Notes under the pieces: generated by a model
Seen by the model: the letters and a program-made list of their open reading frames with translations, nothing else
Database searches by the model: none
What the model was told of the DNA's origin: nothing
Translations under genes and position numbers: made by a program
Shown here: in pieces, positions 36,245 through 43,053 of the stretch
Layout: each line of letters opens with the position of its first letter
Position numbering within the stretch: position 1 is the first letter of the stretch
NCBI GenBank assembly: GCA_020849855.1
Contig: JADZFO010000002.1
Coordinates: 104,191-168,190, forward strand
Direction of reading: 5' to 3'
Length of the DNA stretch: 64,000 nt
From: a bacterium
GTDB taxonomy: Bacteria > 4484-113 > JAFGCY01

Positions 36245-38038
36245 CTAGCTGCTGAAGACCAGTATGCGGCCATTGTCGGGGTCGCAGACATACAGGTAGC
36301 CGGTTCTGCGGTCCAGCGCCAGCGCTCCAGGCCCGCCCGCGCCGAACTCCACGATCAGGCTTCCCTGGCTGCCGAAGCTGAACAGCTCGGCGCCGGCGGA
36401 GTCCAGCACCCGCACCCGGCGGCCCGGCGGGTCAGAGACATAGATCTGACCGCGGAAGTCCTCCGCCAGCCCGGCCGGGCTCAGCGGCCCGCCCAGAAGG
36501 GGATCGATCTCAATCGGGCTGGCCGGGGCGAGGTCATCGCCAAAGCCGGAAAGGCGCAGGTTGCCAAAGTCCGCGATCAGCAGGCCGCCGCTGTCCTGGG
36601 CCAGCAGCGCCAGCGGGTCGAGCAGCTGGCCTTCCTGGTCTCCGGCCTGCGCCAGGGTGCGCAGGTAAACCCCCAGCGGGGTGAACTGCTGGAGCTTGTC
36701 CAGGCCGCGGTCCGCCACCAGCACCTGGCCCTGCCAGAGGGCCAGTGCGCAGGGGCTGGCGAACTCGCCGGGTCCGCTGCCCTCCTGGCCAAAAGTACCG
36801 CTGAGGGCATAGGGCAGGCTGGTCTGCCTGTTCATGCCCGCATGCAGCAGATAGACCGCATGCAGGCCGCTGTCCGCGACGTAGAGCCGTCCCAGATCGG
36901 CGTCATAGGCGACGGCGCTGGGGCTGAGGGCCTCGGTCTGGCCATAGCGGAAGAAGGAGCCCAGCTGCTTGCCGGCCAGGTCGTAGACAAAGACATCCCC
37001 GGCATAGGGATCGGCGACAAAGAGCCGGCCGCCCGCGGAGTCCATGGCCAGACCGCCGGGCCGGTGCAGGCCGCTGCCGCTTTCATTGCCAAACTCAAAG
37101 AGCACATCGAAGGGCACCGCCGGGCTTGCAATCTCCGCGCTGGGCAGGCTTTCCAGGCTCTGCCCGCCGGCGTTCTCGGGCCAGACCGAGCTGACGCGGT
37201 ACAGGTAAGCCCCCGGCGCGCTCAGCTCGTCGCTGTAGTCGCGCTCAGTCAGCAGGGCCGCATTAAGCTTGCTGAAACTGGGCTCGGCGCCTCCCGGCCC
37301 GCTATCGAGGGCGCGATAGAGGTTGTAACCGGCCACGCCTGCCACACTGTTCCAGCTCAGGCGCCGGACCTGCGTGCTCGCGGCAAGCAGGCGCAGGCCC
37401 TCCGGCGCGGGTGGCGGCAGTTCATCCTGCTTCAGGGAATAAAAGGCATAGCGCCCGAAGTCATCCGCGCTGAAGACCAGCTCAGTTCCGTCATCGCTGG
37501 TCAGGCCGCTGAGGCTGCTCTCTTCATAGCGCTGCGAAACCGGGTTGAAAAGGTACAAAGGAATGCTGAGCCCCGGCGCCAGCGCCGGCTGCAGCATGAA
37601 GTGCATCTCCAGGGCCTTGGCCAGCTTGGGCTCAGGCTCGGGCTCGGCCGCGCCGCCGTCGGTGTTGCTACCGCCGTCCGCTGCGCCGTCTCCGCCGTCG
37701 CCGCCAGCAGCGCTGTCCGTGTTCTGCGGGACAAGCTGGGCTGAGATATCGACGGACATCACCAGGCTGCGGCCTGCCGGCCCGGGGACGGCATGGTCCA
37801 TCTCACTTGTGTTGACGATCAGCAGGCGCAGGGTGTCCGCCACTGCTGCCGGCGGCACGACGGCCTTGATCCTAGAATCGGGTGTAAACAGGGTGGCCGG
37901 CTGTTCGCTGTCCGGCGGCAGGTTCACGCTGAGCTTGCTGGCTCCGCCGCAGCCCCACAGCAGCAAAAGGCACAGCGCCAGTGCCGGCAGCCTCAGGCCC
38001 GCAGGACAAGGCAGGCCGCGTCCAAATCTCCCTTCCAT
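36245..38038 (-). CDS. lipoprotein with FnIII domain and NHL beta-propeller
   Basis: 597 residues. The lipoprotein signal ends LLLWGC. A beta-rich region with a Gly/Asp/Glu-rich linker (about 105-135) is followed by a fibronectin III domain (about 205-300, GYNLYRALD) and then five or six NHL-type blades to the C-terminus. The blades show repeats such as PGGLAMDSAGGRLFVADP, PSAVAYDADLGRLYVADS and GALALDRRTGYLYVCDP. NHL propellers usually bind proteins or sugars. It is the last gene of the motA-motB-fliL transcript, 16 nt after fliL with GGGGAGA 6 nt before its ATG, so a motility link is inferred from co-transcription only. Confidence 0.82.
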   Translation of the reverse strand: MEGRFGRGLPCPAGLRLPALALCLLLLWGCGGASKLSVNLPPDSEQPATLFTPDSRIKAVVPPAAVADTLRLLIVNTSEMDHAVPGPAGRSLVMSVDISAQLVPQNTDSAAGGDGGDGAADGGSNTDGGAAEPEPEPKLAKALEMHFMLQPALAPGLSIPLYLFNPVSQRYEESSLSGLTSDDGTELVFSADDFGRYAFYSLKQDELPPPAPEGLRLLAASTQVRRLSWNSVAGVAGYNLYRALDSGPGGAEPSFSKLNAALLTERDYSDELSAPGAYLYRVSSVWPENAGGQSLESLPSAEIASPAVPFDVLFEFGNESGSGLHRPGGLAMDSAGGRLFVADPYAGDVFVYDLAGKQLGSFFRYGQTEALSPSAVAYDADLGRLYVADSGLHAVYLLHAGMNRQTSLPYALSGTFGQEGSGPGEFASPCALALWQGQVLVADRGLDKLQQFTPLGVYLRTLAQAGDQEGQLLDPLALLAQDSGGLLIADFGNLRLSGFGDDLAPASPIEIDPLLGGPLSPAGLAEDFRGQIYVSDPPGRRVRVLDSAGAELFSFGSQGSLIVEFGAGGPGALALDRRTGYLYVCDPDNGRILVFSS

Positions 38039-38054
38039 CCGGATCTCCCCATGT

Positions 38055-38984
38055 CTAGCCAGTCACGATCTCTGGCAGATACACCTCGAGCACCTTCCCG
38101 TAGTGGGCATCGATCAGCGTGCCGATGCCTTCAATCAGTGCTTCCTTGAAAGCCGCCTTGCCCTCCGGCGAGGACAGCTCCCCGGCGCTGCGCCGGTTGA
38201 TCTCGTCGATCACCAGGTCGCGCACCTCAACTGTCTTCTCATCAAGCTGCTTGGCGAAGATGGTCTTGGGCAGCGGCACTTCCTCGGGCAGCTTGGGCGG
38301 CTCGGCCTTCTTGCCGTGGCCACCGGATGCCGGGATGGTGCCTGCAGGAACGCCGGGATGCGAGTGCTCAACTGCGCCACCGGCGCCGCTGTCAGGGCCT
38401 CCCGGCCGGTAAGCGGCCAGCACCGTCGCGGGCCCCGGATCAGCTTCGCCGTCGCCTTCCTCTTCGCCGGGCAGACTGGCATGCCCGCCCTTGTCCTTGC
38501 CCTTCTTCTTGGGCTTGCCGGACTCGTCCACTTCACCGCGCTGGTACTGGTTGTAGAAGTCGAGCTGGTGCTCATAGGCTTCCATCATGCCTTCATAGGT
38601 CGCCCAGTCCTCGCTGCTGTAGAAGCTCTCCAGCGACAGCGCGATGGTCATCGTCGCGTGCCTGCCGTCAGCGGTGTTCGCCGTGAACTTGCCCAGCTCG
38701 TAGGTCACATGCGCGGTCTCTTCCATCACATCTTCGCTGCTGGAGTGTTCCTCTTCCGCGGCAGGTTCAAGCCCGCGCGGCTGGGGACCGCCTTCAAGGG
38801 CCAGCTTCTTCTTCATGCCCTGCATTTGCATGAAGAGGAATCCCGCGGCGGCCAGGGCCAGCACGGCCACGGCGCCGGCGATGATCAGCATCAGGGGCGC
38901 CCCGCCTCGTCTCGGCCTCATGGGGGCCAGATAGCGCAGGGCCGACCGGCAACTACCCAACAGCTTTAAGTACAGCGCGCTCAC
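38055..38984 (-). CDS. fliL: FliL-like flagellar basal-body protein with long insertion
   Basis: 309 residues. A basic N-terminus, one transmembrane helix (about 30-52), then the two halves of the FliL domain: TYELGKFTANTADGRHATMTIALSLE (about 93-118) and TVEVRDLVIDEINRRSAGELSSPEGKAAFKEALIEGI to VLEVYLPEIV at the end. Between them lies a roughly 90-residue Gly/Pro/His/Glu-rich insertion (about 150-235) not found in the usual 150-180-residue FliL. FliL rings brace MotAB stators. GTG 38984 has GAGGAG 6 nt upstream. It lies downstream of motA and motB. Confidence 0.78.
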   Translation of the reverse strand: MSALYLKLLGSCRSALRYLAPMRPRRGGAPLMLIIAGAVAVLALAAAGFLFMQMQGMKKKLALEGGPQPRGLEPAAEEEHSSSEDVMEETAHVTYELGKFTANTADGRHATMTIALSLESFYSSEDWATYEGMMEAYEHQLDFYNQYQRGEVDESGKPKKKGKDKGGHASLPGEEEGDGEADPGPATVLAAYRPGGPDSGAGGAVEHSHPGVPAGTIPASGGHGKKAEPPKLPEEVPLPKTIFAKQLDEKTVEVRDLVIDEINRRSAGELSSPEGKAAFKEALIEGIGTLIDAHYGKVLEVYLPEIVTG

Positions 38985-39055
38985 TTGTGTCTCCTCGCCT
39001 GCGCCACACAGGTCAGTAATGCTTATCGGCTCCTGGCCGGCCCGGCTTGAGCCGC

Positions 39056-39382
39056 CTAGGGTGCGCCGGGCTTGTAGCCCTTGAAGCGCGAGAGTGCCTC
39101 GGCATCCTTGATCCAGACCCGGCTGTCTTCAGGGATCTGGCGGACATATTCGGCCTGGTTGGGCCAGTAGAGCTGCCGCCGGGAGTCCGCGACGAACATG
39201 TAGTCCGCCGCGCCGGCCGGCACTCCGGCCTGCTTCACCAGGGGGTCGCCAAAGCCGGGGTCGCTGTTGCAGGTGCTGGCTGTCAGGCACAGTCCCAGTG
39301 CCAGGACCAGGCCGGCAATCAGCGCCAGCTTCCAGAGCAGTGCTTCAAGGCTGGGGTACTCAGTGCCCGTGTCCGTCTGCAT
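39056..39382 (-). CDS. small membrane-anchored protein in motAB operon
   Basis: 108 residues, not recognised. One hydrophobic helix (about 14-36, WKLALIAGLVLALGLCLTAS) is followed by a soluble domain of about 70 residues (DYMFVADSRRQLYWPNQAEYVRQIPEDSRVWIKD). The pattern Y-W-P-N-Q-x-x-Y-V and the predicted beta-alpha layout are distinctive but match nothing I know. ATG 39382 lies inside the end of motB (overlap 23 nt), with AAGGAG upstream. It is translationally coupled to motB and followed by fliL, so a stator-associated role is inferred. Confidence 0.65.
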   Translation of the reverse strand: MQTDTGTEYPSLEALLWKLALIAGLVLALGLCLTASTCNSDPGFGDPLVKQAGVPAGAADYMFVADSRRQLYWPNQAEYVRQIPEDSRVWIKDAEALSRFKGYKPGAP

Positions 39383-40472
39383 GTTCTTTCTCCTTCTGCG
39401 CCTCTTCATGCGGCTCGGCAGCGTGATCCGCGCCAGAGCCATGGGCTGCGTCATGGCCGCTCTTTTCGGCCTCTTCCGCCTCTGCGGCGTGTGTGTCCTG
39501 CGCCTCGCTGCCGGCAGGTTCCTTATGGGCGCCGCCGGCGGCCTCGTGCTCCTGCGCAGGCTGGGCTTCATGCTCATGCCCGGTGGGAGCTTCGTGCTCA
39601 TCAGCCGGCTCAGCGGCAGCGGCCTTGGCTGTGCTGTCTTCGCCCTGCTGCCGCAGGATGACGATCTCCACGCGGCGGTTTGTGGCCCGGCCTTCGCGGG
39701 TCTCGTTGTTGCCAAGCGGCCGCGTGTCGGCATAGCCCGCCGCGCTCAGCCGGCTGGAATCAAGGCCAAGGTTCTGGAAGTGGCGGATCACCGCCCCGGC
39801 GCGGGCGGCCGAGAGCTCCCAGTTGCTGGGGTAGGCAGCCGTGCTGATGGGCAGGCTGTCTGTGTGGCCCTGCACCTCGATGTCGTTTGGCAGGCGCGCC
39901 AGCTGTTTGGCCAGGACCTTCAGCACTTCCTTGAAGGCGGGCTTGAGCTGGGCCGAGCCGGGATCGAAGAGGATCTGGTCGGGATGGATCTCAATGACGA
40001 TGCCGCGCTCACTGTGCGTGACGGTCAGCCCGCCCTCCAGCTCCCCCATGCCCAGCTGGCGCTGGGCATGGTCAAGTGCCTCTTCGACAATCTCATCCAG
40101 CTCGCGGCGCAGATCGCTCTGGTCCTCAAGCATCTGGGCGAACTGGAAGATCTGGATCGGAGTCTGCCTGGCCGCGAACATCTCCAGGGGGCTGTCGCCG
40201 CCGGTGCTCTTGTCCAGGATCACGTTATCGCCGGCGCCGCCTGTGTTCTCGTTGTCGATGGGCGCCATGTTGGGCGTGCTGGCACCGAAGCCCTCGGAGA
40301 GGCTCTTGGACAGGGCCTCAAACTTCGCCAGGTCCTGCTGGGCCGTGGAGTAGAGAATGATGAAGAGCACCAGCAGCAGGGTGATCATGTCCGCGTAGGA
40401 GATCAGCCAGCGCTCGCCGCCACCTTCACCATGGCTGTGCTGGGGGATCTGCGGGATGCGCGGCAGCTGCAT
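39360..40472 (-). CDS. motB: flagellar motor stator protein MotB
   Basis: 370 residues. A single N-terminal helix carries the proton-channel aspartate Asp28 in WLISYADMITLLLVLFIILYS. A plug/linker region follows, then an OmpA-like peptidoglycan-binding domain (about 165-275: VQGHTDSLPI, NWELSAARAGAVIRHF, GRATNRRVEI). The last 85 residues are an unusual low-complexity tail rich in His, Glu and Ala that ends HADGHGH. It starts 11 nt after the motA stop and overlaps the following small gene. With MotA it forms the ion-driven stator. Confidence 0.92.
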   Translation of the reverse strand: MQLPRIPQIPQHSHGEGGGERWLISYADMITLLLVLFIILYSTAQQDLAKFEALSKSLSEGFGASTPNMAPIDNENTGGAGDNVILDKSTGGDSPLEMFAARQTPIQIFQFAQMLEDQSDLRRELDEIVEEALDHAQRQLGMGELEGGLTVTHSERGIVIEIHPDQILFDPGSAQLKPAFKEVLKVLAKQLARLPNDIEVQGHTDSLPISTAAYPSNWELSAARAGAVIRHFQNLGLDSSRLSAAGYADTRPLGNNETREGRATNRRVEIVILRQQGEDSTAKAAAAEPADEHEAPTGHEHEAQPAQEHEAAGGAHKEPAGSEAQDTHAAEAEEAEKSGHDAAHGSGADHAAEPHEEAQKEKEHADGHGH

Positions 40473-40483
40473 GCGGTACCCCG

Positions 40484-41266
40484 CTATTCCTTATGCCCTT
40501 CGGCATTCAGCTTCGCCCGGTCGGCCGGGGCGAGGAAGGCCGAGAGCTTTTCCTTGACGATGCGCGGGTTGTCGCCGGCCTGGATGCTCAGGATGCCCTC
40601 GATCATGATCTCGCGCATCATGGCTTCCTCAGCCGAGGCATGCCGCAGCTTGGTCGCCAGGGGCAGGAAGATGGCGTTGGCGCTGAACACGCCGTAGAGG
40701 GTGGCGATGAAGGCCGCGGCCACCGCGCCGCCCAGACTGGAGGGGTCGGACAGGTTGCTCAGCACCAGCACCAGGCCCATGACGGTTCCCACGATGCCGA
40801 AGGTCGGGGCAAAACCGCCCATGTTGTCGAAGTAATGCGCGCCTTCGTGATGGCGCTCCTGCAGGTGCTTGACTTCAGTGCGCAGGATGTCCTTCACCAG
40901 CTCTGTGTCGTTGCCGTCGATCACCAGCTGCAGGCCGCTTTTCAGGAATGGGTCGCTCTCGTTGTTGGCGTCCTCTTCCAGCACCAGCAGGCCCTCGCGG
41001 CGGACCTTTTCAGCATAGGCCACGAACTTCTCAATCACGTGCTTGGGGTCGCTGTGTCCGCGCATGAAGCCCTTCATGGCGATCTTCCACAGGCCGATGG
41101 TCTGGCCCAGCGGGGCGCAGAACATCGCGGCGCCGATGGTGCCGCCAAAGACGATCACCGCCGCCGAAAGCTGCGCCAACATGCCCGGGTTGCCGCCTTC
41201 CATGGCGAATCCCACCAGCAGGCCGCCGATACACACAACTACGCCGATTATGCTTGCCAGATCCAT
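40484..41266 (-). CDS. motA: flagellar motor stator protein MotA
   Basis: 260 residues with four membrane helices in the MotA arrangement: two near the N-terminus (IIGVVVCIGGLLVGFAMEG and AVIVFGGTIGAAMF) and two after residue 150. The signature GGFAPTFGIVGTVMGLVLVLSNL holds the channel-lining proline. The cytoplasmic loop (about 65-150) interacts with the rotor protein FliG. It is the first gene of a five-gene transcript. No clear -10 box or ribosome site was found immediately before ATG 41266. Confidence 0.92.
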   Translation of the reverse strand: MDLASIIGVVVCIGGLLVGFAMEGGNPGMLAQLSAAVIVFGGTIGAAMFCAPLGQTIGLWKIAMKGFMRGHSDPKHVIEKFVAYAEKVRREGLLVLEEDANNESDPFLKSGLQLVIDGNDTELVKDILRTEVKHLQERHHEGAHYFDNMGGFAPTFGIVGTVMGLVLVLSNLSDPSSLGGAVAAAFIATLYGVFSANAIFLPLATKLRHASAEEAMMREIMIEGILSIQAGDNPRIVKEKLSAFLAPADRAKLNAEGHKE

Positions 41267-41325
41267 TGCAGTCCAGACCCTGGCAGCGGTGGACGCGGGG
41301 ACGGACAGGCCTGGCAGCAGGGTCC

Positions 41326-41331
41326 TATACT
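41326..41331 (+). promoter_or_regulatory. TANNNT box, leaderless start of microprotein
   Basis: TATACT ends 6 nt before GTG 41338. Confidence 0.5.
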
Positions 41332-41337
41332 TAGGCG

Positions 41338-41451
41338 GTGCAAATGCTGCGTCAGTTCCTGGCCTTTGTCCTCGTGCCGCTGGCCGTGGCTATCATCTTT
41401 AACGGCGCGTTCTGGCTCTTCTCCACTTATCTGGGTGGAATCATCCCTTAG
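41338..41451 (+). CDS. 37-residue membrane microprotein
   Basis: A short frame that starts with GTG exactly 6 nt after TATACT, the leaderless pattern seen across the window. The product is a short basic N-terminus (VQMLRQF) and one hydrophobic helix of about 27 residues with FNGAFWLF and a YLGG turn, ending GIIP. It is divergent from motA and tail to tail with folC. Function is unknown. The call depends on the promoter-start spacing and the coherent transmembrane sequence; a chance frame of this length cannot be excluded. Confidence 0.5.
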   Translation: MQMLRQFLAFVLVPLAVAIIFNGAFWLFSTYLGGIIP

Positions 41452-41529
41452 TACACCGAAGCCAGGATGATGCGCTGCTCGCAGGCTCAGGGCCTGCACA
41501 GCCCGGGCGGCGGCGGCCCCAGCCGCGGC

Positions 41530-42921
41530 TCAGGAGCTGGCCTCTTCCGGCAGCGCTGTTGAAACCCAGCCGTCCTCAAAGGCGCGCAGGATTTCCCCAA
41601 GGTTGTAAATGCTGCCGCAGATCACCGTCGGCGCCAGCTCGTCCGAAAGGGCCAGGCCGTGGCGCACGCACTCGATCCAGCCGGTGACGTTATCCGGCGG
41701 ATCGCATTCGGTTACATGCCCGATAGGGTAATCGGCGGGAATCGGCCGGGCTTCATAGCCCGGCGGCAGGCTGACCGGGATGCCCAGCTCTTCGGCGGCC
41801 TCGATGATCCGCTCGCTGGGGCAGGGATGCAGCACCGGGATGCAGATCGGCACCAGCACTTCAATCACTTCCCGCAGGGCCGCGAGGGTATCGCGCGGGT
41901 CCTTGGTCGCCTGCTGGCCGAAGATAAATGGCCGCCGCTGCCCGGCCAGGCTCTTGGCCAGCCAGCGCAGGGAATCAGGGTTGTGCGCCGCATCCAGCAG
42001 CACCGGCCGCCCGTCCAGGCGGGTAAGCTCGATGCGGCCGCGGTAATGCGCGCTGGCCATACCGCTGGTGAAGTCAAAGACATCCAGCGGGAAGCCGGCC
42101 TGGCCCAGGCGGGTCCAGGCGCTGACCAGCAGCACCCCTGTGTCCAGTGGCAGCTTCAGCGGCGGGCCGGCTGCCTGGCGCTCCTGCAAGCTCTGCTCCA
42201 TCTGGTCCAGGCGGTCGACCGGCGCGGCCACCAGTTCGGCGCCGATGCTTTCGGCAACCTCGCGGATCACCGGCAAGTAGCGCAGGTAATCGCTGTGCCA
42301 GCCCGCCCGCGGCGGGCCCAGGAGCAGCGGGCGTCCGGGCCGCGCGATATGCGCCTTGTCAAAGGCGATCTCCTCCAGGCTGCTGCCCAGGATGTGCAGG
42401 TGGTCGTACTGCACGTTGGTGATGATGCTGATCAGCGGGTCCACCAGATTGCAGGCGTCTTCGCGGCCGCCGAGCCCGACCTCCCAGACCACGATCTCCG
42501 CGCCCTCGCCGGCCCAGAGCAGCGCCCCGAGCAGCACATTAGCCTCAAAGAAGCTGATCTCCTCACCGGTGCTTGCCCGGTGGGCGTCGATCATGTCGCA
42601 GGCCTCATTGGCATAGGCCACGAACTGAGCCGGGCTGATCTCCGCGTCGTCCAGGCGCCAGCGCTCGCGCACACTTTTGAGATGCGGCTTCACAAAGGCG
42701 CCGCAGCGGTAGCGCTGGCTGAGCACTGCGCTGAGCAGGGTGACCAGGCGGCCCTTGCCGTTGGTGCCGCCAACCAGCACCGATGGCACCTTCAGGTGCG
42801 GGTCGCCGGCGCGGCGCAGCACACTGCGCAGGCGGTCACGGCCAGGGAGCATGCGCCCCTGGCCCAGGGCAAATAGCCGCGCGAGGGCGTCCTTGTAGTC
42901 CTGACTGCAGTCGCTGGTCAC
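41530..42921 (-). CDS. folC: folylpolyglutamate/dihydrofolate synthase
   Basis: A 463-residue Mur-ligase-family enzyme that adds glutamate to folates (and may make dihydrofolate). The ATP loop is GGTNGKGRL, with Arg where most FolC have Ser. Other motifs are FVKPHLKSVRERWR, SFFEANVLLGAL, WEVGLGGREDACN and the C-terminal-domain entry VLLDAAHNPDSL. The start is GTG 42921 with TAAACT 6 nt upstream. It stands alone. The Ser-to-Arg change next to the P-loop lysine should be checked for activity. Confidence 0.86.
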   Translation of the reverse strand: MTSDCSQDYKDALARLFALGQGRMLPGRDRLRSVLRRAGDPHLKVPSVLVGGTNGKGRLVTLLSAVLSQRYRCGAFVKPHLKSVRERWRLDDAEISPAQFVAYANEACDMIDAHRASTGEEISFFEANVLLGALLWAGEGAEIVVWEVGLGGREDACNLVDPLISIITNVQYDHLHILGSSLEEIAFDKAHIARPGRPLLLGPPRAGWHSDYLRYLPVIREVAESIGAELVAAPVDRLDQMEQSLQERQAAGPPLKLPLDTGVLLVSAWTRLGQAGFPLDVFDFTSGMASAHYRGRIELTRLDGRPVLLDAAHNPDSLRWLAKSLAGQRRPFIFGQQATKDPRDTLAALREVIEVLVPICIPVLHPCPSERIIEAAEELGIPVSLPPGYEARPIPADYPIGHVTECDPPDNVTGWIECVRHGLALSDELAPTVICGSIYNLGEILRAFEDGWVSTALPEEASS

Positions 42922-42927
42922 TCTGGC

Positions 42928-42933
42928 AGTTTA
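42928..42933 (-). promoter_or_regulatory. TANNNT box, leaderless start of folC
   Basis: TAAACT ends 6 nt before GTG 42921. Confidence 0.6.
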
Positions 42934-43053
42934 GGCGATGCTCCCAGCGGGCCACTGCCGGCGGGGGGCTGCCGGAGCGACATCGCAAGTCGAGGCTGCA
43001 AAGGAAAGGCGCCGGTTGCCCGGCGCCCTGTTCTGTCAGTGTTTGTTCCGCTT

